Part shown: piece after piece, positions 26,188-34,567 of the stretch | Numbering within the stretch: the first letter of the stretch is position 1 | Layout of the letters: every line of letters begins with the position of its first letter | NCBI RefSeq assembly: GCF_020102855.1 | Contig: NZ_JADHZD010000007.1 | Location: forward strand, 124,001 to 188,000 | Length of the DNA: 64,000 bases | Source: Nocardioides lacusdianchii | GTDB taxonomy: Bacteria > Actinomycetota > Actinomycetes > Propionibacteriales > Nocardioidaceae | Reading direction: 5' to 3' | Notes under the pieces: model-generated | The model's database searches: none | What the model was told of the DNA's origin: nothing | The model's input: the letters and a program-made list of their open reading frames with translations, nothing else | Program-made: the position numbers and the translations under genes

Positions 26188-27051
26188 TCACGCCATGGGC
26201 AGTCGCTTCTGCCCGCGAGGCAGGTGCGCGTAGCCGAGGCGTACGGCGCTGACGAGCCGCTCGCGCTCCCACGGCCACTCGCCCACGTCCAGCGCCTGCG
26301 ACTCGGGCACGCCACGCGAGGCGAGGTCGCGGATCGTCTCGGCGATGATCCCGAGCTCGATGCGCTGGTCCTGCACGAAGTCCTTGTCGACGACCTTGCC
26401 GTGGCCGGGCACCACGACGGATGCGTCGGTCAGCAGGCCGACGACGAGGTCGAGGGTCGCGGGCCACTCGAGCGGCCAGGAGTCGTCGCCGATGAAGGGC
26501 GGGTCGGACTCCTCGACGAGGTCGCCGCCGAGGAGGACGTCGGCGTCGGGCACCCGGACCACGAGGTCACCGGCCGTGTGCCCGCGGCCGGGGTGGATCA
26601 GCTCGACGGCGCGGTCGCCGAGGTCGAGCTGGACGGCCGAGGAGAAGGTGCGGTCGGGCAGGTGGAGCGTGGTGGCGAGGACCTCCTCGCGCCGCGGGTC
26701 GTCGACGCGCTGCTCGAAGTCCTCGAACGTGCGGTGCGCGGACTCCTCGACGTGGTCGCGGGCCCACTCGGTGGCGTGGACGGGCATCTCGCCGAACTGC
26801 TCGACCATGGTCGCGTTGCCGAAGTGGTGGTCCCAGTGCTCGTGGGTGTTGACGAGCGCGGTGAGCGGCCCGGCACCGAGGCGGCGTACGTCGTCGGCGA
26901 CGACCCGCGCCTGTGCCGCGGAGCCGTGGGTGTCGACCATCAGCAGCCCGTCCGAGCCCCCGACCAGCGTGATGTTGACGTGCATCCAGTCGTAGTGCGC
27001 CACCCACACGCGGGGCGCCACTTCCTCGAACCGCGGGGTGTCGTCGGGCAT
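26188..27051 (-). CDS. Metallo-beta-lactamase-fold hydrolase
   Basis: A 287-residue protein with the metal motif THEHWDHHFGN (H-x-H-x-D-H), a downstream HPGRGHTAGDLVV (His ligand), DADVLLGGDLVEE (Asp ligand) and VVPGHGKVV (His ligand). The set predicts a di-zinc hydrolase of the SoxH/quinoprotein-relay-like group. The substrate is unknown; resistance is not implied. I chose ATG 27049-27051 because TAGTGT on the minus strand lies 7 nt upstream; the frame is open further upstream. Confidence 0.85.
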   Translation of the reverse strand: MPDDTPRFEEVAPRVWVAHYDWMHVNITLVGGSDGLLMVDTHGSAAQARVVADDVRRLGAGPLTALVNTHEHWDHHFGNATMVEQFGEMPVHATEWARDHVEESAHRTFEDFEQRVDDPRREEVLATTLHLPDRTFSSAVQLDLGDRAVELIHPGRGHTAGDLVVRVPDADVLLGGDLVEESDPPFIGDDSWPLEWPATLDLVVGLLTDASVVVPGHGKVVDKDFVQDQRIELGIIAETIRDLASRGVPESQALDVGEWPWERERLVSAVRLGYAHLPRGQKRLPMA

Positions 27052-27080
27052 GTCGGCGACACTACGGGCTGCTAGTAGAG

Positions 27081-27107
27081 TTGGCACTCCGGATTGACGA
27101 GTGCCAG
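27081..27107 (+). promoter_or_regulatory. CIRCE operator of hrcA
   Basis: TTGGCACTC-N9-GAGTGCCAG is the CIRCE inverted repeat (consensus TTAGCACTC-N9-GAGTGCTAA) with one compensated change in each arm. It ends 14 nt before the hrcA GTG. It implies autoregulation of hrcA-dnaJ-rsmE by HrcA, relieved on heat shock. Confidence 0.9.
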
Positions 27108-27121
27108 CGAGGAGGGCTCAC

Positions 27122-28144
27122 GTGGTCGACGATCGCAAGCTCGACGTGCTGCGCGCCATCGTGGAGGACTACGTCGCCACCGAGGAGCCGGTGGGCTCCA
27201 AGGCCCTGGTGGAGCGCCACGGCCTGGGTGTCTCCCCGGCCACGGTGCGCAACGACATGGCCGCGCTGGAGGACGAGGGCTACATCCACCAGCCGCACAC
27301 CAGTGCCGGCCGGGTGCCCACCGACAAGGGCTACCGGCTCTTCGTCGACAAGCTCGCCACCCTCAAGCCGATGAGCACGGCCGAGCGCCGCGCGATCTCG
27401 ACGCTGCTCGACGGCGCGGTCGACCTCGACGACGTGGTGCAGAAGTCGGTGCGGCTCCTGAGCCAGCTGACCCGCCAGGTCGCCATCGTCCAGTACCCCA
27501 CGCTCTCGCGCTCGACCGTGCGCCACGTCGAGCTCGTCGCGCTGACCCCGACCCGCTTGATGGTGATCCTCATCCTCAGCACCGGCCGGGTCGAGCAGCG
27601 CCTCGTCGAGCTCGACGTGCCGGTCGTCGACACCGACCTCGCCGAGCTGCGCGTCGCGGTCAACCAGGCGTCCGCGGGCGTCCAGATCGCGGCGGCCGCC
27701 GCCGCGCTGGGCGAGCTGCCCGACGCCGTACGCCCCGAGCAGGTCGACTCCGCGCGTGCGGTCGTCGGCGTGCTGGTCGAGGCGATGTCCGACCACCGCA
27801 GCGACGAGCGGGTCGCGGTCAGCGGCACCGCCAACCTCGCCCGCTACGGCGACTTCGACACCGCCGTGCGCCCCCTGCTCGAGGCACTGGAGGAGCACGT
27901 CGTGCTGCTCAAGCTGCTGGGGGAGTCGGGCGTCGACGCCCTCACCGTGCGCATCGGGCACGAAGGCCCCTACTCAGAGCTCGCCGCGACCAGTGTCGTG
28001 GCCACCGGCTACGGACCGCAGGAGTTCCACCTCGGCTCCCTCGGCGTGGTCGGACCCACCCGGATGGACTACCCCGGATCCATGGCAGCCGTGCGCGCGG
28101 TCGCGCGCTACGTCTCGCGGATCCTCGATGAAGGAAACCAGTGA
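27122..28144 (+). CDS. hrcA: Heat-inducible transcription repressor HrcA
   Basis: A 340-residue protein with the N-terminal winged helix ([60 protein letters not shown]) and the GAF-like C-terminal region ([28 protein letters not shown]). It binds CIRCE and represses chaperone genes with help from GroEL. The GTG at 27122 is preceded by GAGGAGGG. It is followed by dnaJ with a 4-nt overlap. Confidence 0.96.
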   Translation: MVDDRKLDVLRAIVEDYVATEEPVGSKALVERHGLGVSPATVRNDMAALEDEGYIHQPHTSAGRVPTDKGYRLFVDKLATLKPMSTAERRAISTLLDGAVDLDDVVQKSVRLLSQLTRQVAIVQYPTLSRSTVRHVELVALTPTRLMVILILSTGRVEQRLVELDVPVVDTDLAELRVAVNQASAGVQIAAAAAALGELPDAVRPEQVDSARAVVGVLVEAMSDHRSDERVAVSGTANLARYGDFDTAVRPLLEALEEHVVLLKLLGESGVDALTVRIGHEGPYSELAATSVVATGYGPQEFHLGSLGVVGPTRMDYPGSMAAVRAVARYVSRILDEGNQ

Positions 28145-29316
28145 CCCAGGACCCCTACGAGATCCTCGGCGTCTCGCGTGACGCCAGCGCCGACGAGATC
28201 AAGAAGGCCTACCGCAGGCTGGCCCGCCAGCTGCACCCCGACGTCAACCCCGACCCGGAGACGCAGGAGCGGTTCAAGGACGTCTCGCGCGCCTACGAGG
28301 TGCTGAGCGACCCGGGCAAGCGGCAGGCCTACGACCGCGGCGGCGACGCCTTCAGCCAGGGCTTCGGCGGTGCCGGCCAGGGCTTCAGCTTCACCGACAT
28401 CATGGACGCCTTCTTCGGCGGCGGCGCCCCGGGCGGCGGTCAGTCGCGCGGCCCGCGCTCGCGTGCCCGTCGCGGCCAGGACGCCCTGATCCGCCTCGAC
28501 GTCACGCTCGCCGAGGCCGCCTTCGGCGTCACCCGCGACCTCAAGGTCGACACGGCCCTGAAGTGCGAGACCTGCGAGGGCGAGGGCACCGCACCCGGCA
28601 CGAAGCCCGTCACCTGCGAGACCTGCCACGGCCAGGGCGAGGTCGCGGTCGTGCAGCGCTCCTTCCTCGGCGAGATCCGCACGCTGCGTCCCTGCGCGGC
28701 GTGCCGCGGCTTCGGGTCGGTCATCCCCGACCCGTGCCGCGAGTGCTCCGGCGACGGCCGGGTCCGCTCGCGTCGCACGCTGACGGTGAAGATCCCCGCC
28801 GGCGTCGACCACGGCACCCGCGTCCAGCTCACCAGCCAGGGCGAGGTCGGCCCCGGCGGTGGTCCCGCCGGTGACCTCTACGTCGAGATCCACGTCGAGC
28901 CCCACAAGACCTTCACCCGCCACGGCAACGACCTCCACACCACGATCTCGCTGCCGATGACGGCGGCCGCGCTCGGCACGCAGCTCACGCTGCCGCTGCT
29001 CGAGGCCGACCTCGAGCAGTCGGAGGAGTCGGACCCCGACTCGAGGCCCGTCACGACGTACGACCTCGAGATCCGCCCCGGCACGCAGTCGGGCAGTGAG
29101 CAGGTCATCCGCGGCTTCGGCGTGCCGAGCCTGCGGGGCGGTCGCGGCGACCTCGTCGTCAGCATCTCCGTCGACACCCCGACCCGTCTCGACCCCCGCC
29201 AGGAGGAGCTGCTGCGCGAGCTCGCGGCGATCCGCGGCGAGGAGACGCCGGACGGCCAGGTCGAGGCGCCCCACAAGTCGATGTTCGGCCGGTTGCGCGA
29301 AGCCTTCCAGGGCTGA
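28141..29316 (+). CDS. dnaJ: Molecular chaperone DnaJ
   Basis: A 391-residue type I J-protein. It has a J domain (1-70) with QLHPDVN for the HPD motif, a Gly-rich linker ([10 protein letters not shown]), a zinc region with four C-x2-C-x-G-x-G motifs ([32 protein letters not shown]) and C-terminal substrate-binding domains. This is the actinobacterial DnaJ2 placed with hrcA. The GTG overlaps the hrcA stop. It stimulates DnaK ATPase. Confidence 0.96.
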   Translation: MTQDPYEILGVSRDASADEIKKAYRRLARQLHPDVNPDPETQERFKDVSRAYEVLSDPGKRQAYDRGGDAFSQGFGGAGQGFSFTDIMDAFFGGGAPGGGQSRGPRSRARRGQDALIRLDVTLAEAAFGVTRDLKVDTALKCETCEGEGTAPGTKPVTCETCHGQGEVAVVQRSFLGEIRTLRPCAACRGFGSVIPDPCRECSGDGRVRSRRTLTVKIPAGVDHGTRVQLTSQGEVGPGGGPAGDLYVEIHVEPHKTFTRHGNDLHTTISLPMTAAALGTQLTLPLLEADLEQSEESDPDSRPVTTYDLEIRPGTQSGSEQVIRGFGVPSLRGGRGDLVVSISVDTPTRLDPRQEELLRELAAIRGEETPDGQVEAPHKSMFGRLREAFQG

Positions 29317-29320
29317 GCCG

Positions 29321-30061
29321 GTGTCGCTGCCGGTCCACCTCGTCGAGTCCCTGGCCGACGTGTCGGTCGGCTCCGTCGTCGAGGTGAGCGGCGACGAGGC
29401 CCACCACGCCGTCGCCGTACGCCGCCTGCGCGAAGGTGAGCACGTCGTGCTGACCGACGGCCTGGGGACCTCGGTCACCGGAGCCGTCACCTCCACGGGC
29501 AAGCGGGTCTTCGCCGTCTCGGTCGCGTCCGTCGACGTCGTCCCGCGACCCGAGCCGGCCGTCACCGTGGTGCAGGCGCTGCCCAAGGGCGAGCGCGGCG
29601 AGCTCGCGGTCGAGGTGCTCACCGAGGTCGGCGTCGACCGGGTCGTGCCGTGGGCCGCGTCGCGATCGGTCGCGGTCTGGAAGGGCGAGCGGGCCGCGAA
29701 GTCGCACGCGAAGTGGCAGGCGACCGCCCGCGAGGCTGCCAAGCAGTCCCGTCGCTCGTGGCTCCCCACGGTCACCCCGCTGGCCTCCACCGCCGACCTC
29801 GCCGCGCTCGTCGCGGAGGCGGACCTCGCGGTGGTGCTGCACGAGGACGCGACCGCGGCGCTCAGCGCGGTCGACGTACCCCTCTCGGGGCGGATCGTGG
29901 TCGTCGTCGGCCCCGAGGGCGGGATCGCCCCCGAGGAGCTCGAGGCGCTCACGGCCGCGGGAGCCGTGTCCGTACGCCTGGGCGCGGAGGTGCTGCGCAC
30001 CTCGACCGCCGGTGTCGTCGCGGTCGCGGCGCTGCTGAGCCGCACCAGCCGCTGGGGCTGA
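29321..30061 (+). CDS. rsmE: 16S rRNA (uracil-1498-N3)-methyltransferase
   Basis: A 246-residue SPOUT-class protein. It has an N-terminal PUA-like part (EVSGDEAHHAVAVRRLREGE), then VVQALPKGERGELAVEVLTE, AAKQSRRSWLP and the knot motif VVVGPEGGIAPEELEAL followed by RLGAEVLRTSTAG. It methylates U1498 of 16S rRNA. It follows dnaJ by 4 nt, the usual arrangement hrcA-dnaJ-rsmE. Confidence 0.94.
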   Translation: MSLPVHLVESLADVSVGSVVEVSGDEAHHAVAVRRLREGEHVVLTDGLGTSVTGAVTSTGKRVFAVSVASVDVVPRPEPAVTVVQALPKGERGELAVEVLTEVGVDRVVPWAASRSVAVWKGERAAKSHAKWQATAREAAKQSRRSWLPTVTPLASTADLAALVAEADLAVVLHEDATAALSAVDVPLSGRIVVVVGPEGGIAPEELEALTAAGAVSVRLGAEVLRTSTAGVVAVAALLSRTSRWG

Positions 30062-30080
30062 TCCGGCTCTCCGGCGCGTC

Positions 30081-30115
30081 GGGCGACCACAACTCACGTA
30101 TGGCTCGGGTCGCCC
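30081..30115. terminator. Bidirectional terminator between rsmE and the GerMN gene
   Basis: GGGCGACC (30081-30088) / GGTCGCCC (30108-30115), an 8-bp perfect stem with a 19-nt loop, in the 106-nt gap between convergent genes. Confidence 0.45.
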
Positions 30116-30167
30116 CGCGTGGACAGCGTCGAGGCTTCGACTTCTGGTCGTCCGGCGCGCCGGGGGC

Positions 30168-31217
30168 TCAGTCGACGATGGTGATCCGCCGGTCGTCGAC
30201 ATGCACGCGGCCTTCGCTTGACGGATCATCGGTCCGCGAGACCACCAGGTAGTCACCCGGCGGCACGGTCGTGAGGTCGAACGTCACCCCGAACGGGAAG
30301 AGGCGGTCCTGGTAGGTCCCCGCGATCGCCGGCTGTTCGGCCACGACCTCCACGACGCCTGACAGGCGCTGGATGCGGGTGACGATGGTGCCCTCGAAGG
30401 AGTTGCCGACGCCCTTCACCGTGAACGGCTCGTCGTTGTCGACCTGCTGCCCCTCGGACGGATCGCTCAGGGAGACGTGGGCCAGGGTCGCCAGGTCAGA
30501 CCCCACCGCCAGCTCCTCCGAGGTCGGGACACCGAGGACCTGATCAGTGATCTCTCCGTACAGCAGGAACCTGACGGGAAGTCGTTCGCCGACAGCTCCC
30601 TGCGCCGTCCGGACGAGCTGCTCGACTGCCAGTCCCGCCTCGGCGGACGTCAGCGCGCCACGATCGCGCAGACTTCCCTCGACGTCCCCTCCGAGATCTA
30701 CCTCGATCCGGTCCTCGAAGGGCACCACGCGCGCCGTCGCATCCGTCATCGGCGGCCACGGCACCCGGTAGTCGGGGTCGAGAGGTGCCAAGGGTGGTCC
30801 GGCCGCCCCTGTGCGCCCCACAGCGGCCGAGACGGCGGTCGCCAGGGGATCGCCGCCCAGCCGTCGGAACTCGCGGAAGAGCCGCGGCCCGTCCGGGGTG
30901 TCACCCACGTAGTAGATCGCCATCGTCGAGGTCGCCGGCTCGGTCGCCGTCGGCGGGTCCGGTGTCGTCGGCTCGGTGATCGGCTGGCTCGGACCGGTCG
31001 ACGTCGCCGGGTCCGGCACGCTGACCTGCGGCGTACCACCGGTGCTCAGCGCCATGGCCGTCGCCACCGACGCCGCGACCAGCCCGGCGCCGCCGGCGGC
31101 CCACCAGCCACGACGGGGACGGCGTACGCCGATCTCCGCGCGGATCGCGTCGAGCCGGTCGCCGGGCTCAACGTCGTCGGTGACCTCGTGCAGCAGGTCC
31201 GTGATGCGGTCGTTCAT
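30168..31217 (-). CDS. GerMN/Gmad2 single-pass membrane protein, candidate anti-sigma factor
   Basis: A 349-residue protein. The first ~40 residues are cytoplasmic and charged (MNDRITDLLHEVTDDVEPGD). One membrane helix follows (about 43-62, AAGGAGLVAASVATAMALS), then a Thr/Pro/Ser linker. An extracellular GerMN domain comes next (about 110-240, AIYYVGDTPDGPRLFREFRR), then a Gmad2 Ig-like domain (about 255-349). The start overlaps the stop of the ECF sigma gene (ATGA). That coupling and the topology fit an anti-sigma factor; no zinc-binding ZAS motif is seen. GerMN also occurs in LpqB, an accessory of the MtrAB system. Confidence 0.7.
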   Translation of the reverse strand: MNDRITDLLHEVTDDVEPGDRLDAIRAEIGVRRPRRGWWAAGGAGLVAASVATAMALSTGGTPQVSVPDPATSTGPSQPITEPTTPDPPTATEPATSTMAIYYVGDTPDGPRLFREFRRLGGDPLATAVSAAVGRTGAAGPPLAPLDPDYRVPWPPMTDATARVVPFEDRIEVDLGGDVEGSLRDRGALTSAEAGLAVEQLVRTAQGAVGERLPVRFLLYGEITDQVLGVPTSEELAVGSDLATLAHVSLSDPSEGQQVDNDEPFTVKGVGNSFEGTIVTRIQRLSGVVEVVAEQPAIAGTYQDRLFPFGVTFDLTTVPPGDYLVVSRTDDPSSEGRVHVDDRRITIVD

Positions 31218-31744
31218 GAGCCGTCCTCCCACCAGTCCCCGAGCAGCTCGCGCAGGGCTGCCCGGCCTCGATGTGCGTGTGCCTTCACGGCCCCGGGCGA
31301 GATGCCCAGCGCGTCGGCGATCTGGGCCTCGGACCAGTCGAGGTAGTGCCGCAGCACGAGCACCTCACGCTGCCGCTCGGTGAGCTCGAGCAGTGCATCC
31401 CGTACGGCGTCGCGGCGCGCGCCGCCGACCGAGGGGCCCTCGACGGTGACGTCGGCCAGCGTGGTCGTGCGCGCGTGCCGGTCCACCACGACGCGGTGCC
31501 GCAGCGTCGACCGGGAGCGGTTGACCACCGCCTGGCGCAGGTAGGCCAGGGCCTTGTCGGGGTCGCGCAGCCGCGACCACCTGCCGTGCATCGCGACGAA
31601 CGCGTCCTGCACGACGTCCTCGGCAGCACCCTGGTCGTGGACCAGGAGCACCGAGAGGCGCACCAGCTGGCGCCAGTGGGCGGCGTAGAGCTGCTCGACG
31701 GCGGTGTCGGCGTCGGCCGCCTCGAGCCGAGGGGGAGCGGCCAC
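31214..31744 (-). CDS. ECF sigma factor (SigE-family type of actinobacteria)
   Basis: A 176-residue two-domain sigma factor. Region 2 includes AAEDVVQDAFVAMHGRWSRL and RDPDKALAYLRQAVVN. Region 4 is LTERQREVLVLRHYLDWSEA and ADALGISPGAVKAHAHRG. I chose GTG 31742-31744 because GGGAGG stands 6 nt upstream; the frame is open to a GTG at 31780. It is followed by a translationally coupled membrane protein that may restrain it. Confidence 0.88.
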   Translation of the reverse strand: MAAPPRLEAADADTAVEQLYAAHWRQLVRLSVLLVHDQGAAEDVVQDAFVAMHGRWSRLRDPDKALAYLRQAVVNRSRSTLRHRVVVDRHARTTTLADVTVEGPSVGGARRDAVRDALLELTERQREVLVLRHYLDWSEAQIADALGISPGAVKAHAHRGRAALRELLGDWWEDGS

Positions 31745-31817
31745 GTGCACCCTCCCTCGACGTGTGGTCTGGATCGTCACGCTGTGGGACGCGCCGCGGC
31801 GTGATCCGGTTGACGTA

Positions 31818-31857
31818 GGTTTCGAGACGGTCGCTGCGCGACCTCCTCAACCAGCGA
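31818..31857. repeat. Palindromic intergenic element overlapping the end of a gene
   Basis: The element runs from GGTTTCGAGACGG to CTCAACCAGCGA. It contains the perfect hairpin GGTCGC-TGC-GCGACC and outer arms GGTT/AACC. Its right end, read on the minus strand (TCGCTGGTTGA), supplies the last codons and stop of the GerMN lipoprotein gene. TCGCTGGT is also the beginning of the 34-bp repeats at 23433. Confidence 0.7.
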
Positions 31858-32797
31858 TGCGGATCGTCTTCGTGTCGATGGCCGGGCCGTTGCCCTCCGT
31901 GCCGCCGGTCGGGTCGTCGGTCTCGCACTGCACGACGACCTCGCCGGTGACGCCGTCGAGCGGGAGGTCGACCTCGAACGGGAAGAGCCGCTCCTCCATC
32001 CAGCCCTCCGACTGGTAGCCCTCGAGCGCGATCTCCTGCCCGTCCTGCAGCAGGCGGCACGGTCCGCTGGCCTCGAAGGAGTTCGCCACGCCGGTCACCG
32101 TCAGCGTGTCGCCGGTGACCGTGTCGCCCTCGGCGGGGGAGGTGATGTTGACCAGGTTGAGCGTGCGCAGCGCGTTGCCCGCCTCGTACGGCGTCGTCGT
32201 GGGGAGCCCGAAGAGCGGAGCGTCGCCCTCGCGCTGGAACTGCACAGGAACTCGCTCCTGCTGGACGCCCTGGAGCGTGTAGACCAGCTGCTGGAGGGCG
32301 AGGCGCGCATCCCGCTTCGACATCCCGTCGGGGCGCTCGGTGAAGCCGTCGGACGGGACCTCCACGAGCAGCACGCCGTCGGTCGCCTGCACCGAGGCGA
32401 TCTCGACCTGCGGCCAGAGGGTGCGGTAGTCGGGGTCGCCCGGCTCGCCACCACCGGCGACGATGCGCGCGGCCTCGGTCAGCGGGTCGCCCTCCACGCG
32501 CCGGAACTCCCGGAACAGGGCCGTGCCGCCGGGCCCGTCACCGGCGAAGTAGAGGGGGACCACCGTGCCGTCGTCGGGGGAGGTCGTGGGATCCGTCGTC
32601 GGCTCCGAGGACGGGTCGGTGGTCGGCTCCTCCGTGGGCTCGGGGCTGGCCGTGCGGGTCGGCTCGCTGGTCTCGTCGGAGACGGGCCGCTGCCCGTCGC
32701 CGGTGCAGCCGGTCAGCACGAGCGCGGCGGCCAGCGGCACCGCTGCTGCGCCCGCCCAGCGGCGTACGCGTCGGGCCGGGGTGGTGGGGAAGGTCAT
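31847..32797 (-). CDS. GerMN-domain lipoprotein
   Basis: A 316-residue protein with a lipoprotein signal (AAALVLTGC, lipobox LTGC, Cys around residue 31), then a long Thr/Glu/Pro/Ser-rich linker. A GerMN domain starts at VVPLYFAGDGPGG, followed by a Gmad2-like C-terminal domain (TVTGVANSFEASGPC). It is clearly paralogous to the GerMN membrane protein two genes downstream. ATG 32797 was chosen because TACCGT on the minus strand lies 7 nt upstream with no ribosome site. The role may be envelope sensing together with the sigma factor module, by inference. Confidence 0.8.
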   Translation of the reverse strand: MTFPTTPARRVRRWAGAAAVPLAAALVLTGCTGDGQRPVSDETSEPTRTASPEPTEEPTTDPSSEPTTDPTTSPDDGTVVPLYFAGDGPGGTALFREFRRVEGDPLTEAARIVAGGGEPGDPDYRTLWPQVEIASVQATDGVLLVEVPSDGFTERPDGMSKRDARLALQQLVYTLQGVQQERVPVQFQREGDAPLFGLPTTTPYEAGNALRTLNLVNITSPAEGDTVTGDTLTVTGVANSFEASGPCRLLQDGQEIALEGYQSEGWMEERLFPFEVDLPLDGVTGEVVVQCETDDPTGGTEGNGPAIDTKTIRIAG

Positions 32798-32871
32798 GTC
32801 GCTCACGGTAGTTGGACGCGCGCCCCGCGCTTCCGGTTACACGCCGCGACCCCAGACCCTAGGCTGGCGTC

Positions 32872-33225
32872 ATGAGCCCGAGCGCGCCCGACTGCGTCTT
32901 CTGCAAGATCGTCGCGGGCGACATCCCCGCCGACGTGCTCGGTCGCACCGAGCACGCGATCGCGATCAAGGACCTCAACCCCCAGGCGCCCTTCCACGCC
33001 CTCGTGCTGCCGCTCGACCACCACGACAACGCGGCTGCCTCGGCCGCCGCGGACCCCGCGAGCGTGGGCCACGCCGTGGCGCTGGCCGACGAGGTCGCCC
33101 GGGCTGCCGGGGTCGACGACTACCGCCTCGTCGCCAACACCGGCGCGGGTGCCGGGCAGACGGTGTTCCACACCCACTTTCACGTGCTCGGCCAGGCGCC
33201 GGGCATGACCGAGTCCCTGATCTGA
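32872..33225 (+). CDS. HIT-family nucleotide hydrolase (HINT type)
   Basis: A 117-residue protein with DCVFCKIVAGDIPADVL at the N-terminus and the histidine triad HTHFHVLGQ at the C-terminus, typical of HINT purine nucleoside phosphoramidases. The Cys of the FCKI motif is conserved with this branch. TAGGCT (32860-32865) lies 6 nt before the ATG. The next gene follows after 7 nt and is probably co-transcribed. Confidence 0.92.
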   Translation: MSPSAPDCVFCKIVAGDIPADVLGRTEHAIAIKDLNPQAPFHALVLPLDHHDNAAASAAADPASVGHAVALADEVARAAGVDDYRLVANTGAGAGQTVFHTHFHVLGQAPGMTESLI

Positions 33226-33232
33226 GACCCCC

Positions 33233-34459
33233 ATGACCCGCACCCGCACCGCCCTCGGGGCGCTCCTCACCTCGGCGCTGCTCGCCCTGACGGCCTGCGG
33301 CGGTGCCGCCCCCGGGACCGACGCCGGCGCCCAGCGCAGCGCCACCCAGCCCGTCGAGGCGCCCGCCCCGGCGGCCGACGAGGCCGAGCAGGCAATCGGC
33401 AGCCACGGCGGCGGCCACGACGCGGAGCCGGCCCGGTCGAAGCCGCTGCGTGCGGGAGAGACGCGTACGACGATCGCGATGCCCGGCAGCTACACCCCGT
33501 CGGCGCCCTACGGCTCCGGCACCGACGACTACCGCTGCTTCCTGCTCGACCCCGAGCTCGAGCGCGACGCCTGGCTCACCGGCACCCAGGTGCTGCCCGG
33601 CAACCCCGACGTCGTGCACCACGTCATCCTCTTCAAGGTCCCGCCGGAGCAGGTCGCGGCGGCCGAGGCGAAGGACGCCGCCGAGGACGACGAGGGCTGG
33701 ACCTGCTTCGGCGGCACCGGCCTCGACCGGTTCCAGAACGTCGACGACGCCGCGTGGATCGGCGCGTGGGCGCCCGGCGGGGACGAGTCGGTTGTCAAGC
33801 CCGGTTTCGGCACCCGGCTCGCGAAGGGCAGCCGCGTCGTGATGCAGGTCCACTACAACCTGCTGGCCGGCCAGGAGCCCGACACCAGTGCCGCCCAGCT
33901 GCGGCTCGCGCCCGGCAAGCGGCCGTACGAGGCGCTGAGCACGATGCTGCTCCCCGCACCGGTCGAGCTGCCGTGCCGCCCCGAGCACTCCGACGGCGAG
34001 CTCTGCGACCGGACCGCCGCAGTCGCGGACGTGAAGGAGCGCTTCGGTGCCGCCGAGGGCAGCACCGCCGACCTGCTCTACTTCCTCTGCGGCGGCGAGC
34101 CGCGGGCAGGACGGACCCAGTCGTGCCTGCGCACCCTGGGCGAGCCGGTCACCATCCACGGGGTCGCCGGCCACATGCACCTGCTGGGCCGCTCGATCAA
34201 GATCGAGGTCCGACCCGGTACGCCGCAGGCGCAGACCGTCCTCGACATCCCGGTGTGGGACTTCGACGACCAGGGCAGCCGGCCCATCGAGCCGATCACG
34301 TTGCAGCCCTTCGAGCAGGTCAAGGTGACCTGCACCCACGTCCAGTGGCTGCGCGACAAGCTCCCCGCCTTCGAGGGCCAGCCCGACCGCTACGTCGTGT
34401 GGGGCGAGGGCACCACGGACGAGATGTGCCTCGGGATGCTGCAGGTCACCCGGCCCTGA
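33233..34459 (+). CDS. Lipoprotein resembling copper type II monooxygenases (PHM/DBH fold)
   Basis: A 408-residue lipoprotein (lipobox LTAC, Cys22). It carries motifs in the order of peptidylglycine and dopamine monooxygenases: VVHHVILF (H129-H130), QVHYN (H207), GHMHLLG (H314, H316) and DEMCLG (M398). These correspond to the two copper sites of PHM: CuH with three His, and CuM with His-x-His plus Met. Eukaryotic relatives hydroxylate using ascorbate. Here the enzyme would be outside the membrane; the substrate is unknown. A His/Gly-rich segment (SHGGGHD) follows the lipid anchor. Confidence 0.72.
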   Translation: MTRTRTALGALLTSALLALTACGGAAPGTDAGAQRSATQPVEAPAPAADEAEQAIGSHGGGHDAEPARSKPLRAGETRTTIAMPGSYTPSAPYGSGTDDYRCFLLDPELERDAWLTGTQVLPGNPDVVHHVILFKVPPEQVAAAEAKDAAEDDEGWTCFGGTGLDRFQNVDDAAWIGAWAPGGDESVVKPGFGTRLAKGSRVVMQVHYNLLAGQEPDTSAAQLRLAPGKRPYEALSTMLLPAPVELPCRPEHSDGELCDRTAAVADVKERFGAAEGSTADLLYFLCGGEPRAGRTQSCLRTLGEPVTIHGVAGHMHLLGRSIKIEVRPGTPQAQTVLDIPVWDFDDQGSRPIEPITLQPFEQVKVTCTHVQWLRDKLPAFEGQPDRYVVWGEGTTDEMCLGMLQVTRP

Positions 34460-34462
34460 ACC

Positions 34463-34497
34463 GGCCCCACTGACCCTCACCCCGAATGGAGTGGGCC
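34463..34497 (+). terminator. Possible terminator before phoH
   Basis: GGCCCCACT (34463-34471) / AGTGGGCC (34490-34497) pair with one bulged C and an 18-nt loop, just after the monooxygenase stop. A -10-like TAGCAT at 34515-34520 may start the phoH operon. Confidence 0.35.
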
Positions 34498-34567
34498 GTC
34501 CGCGGCACGCTCGCTAGCATGGAAGGGCCCCGCCACCGACTCGGAAGGCCGCCCGACCCGGGCATCC

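Noticed and set aside
28108..30090. Long minus-strand frame opposite dnaJ-rsmE
   Set aside because: Complementary-strand shadow of two conserved genes; product is Val/Asp/Arg-rich with no domain.
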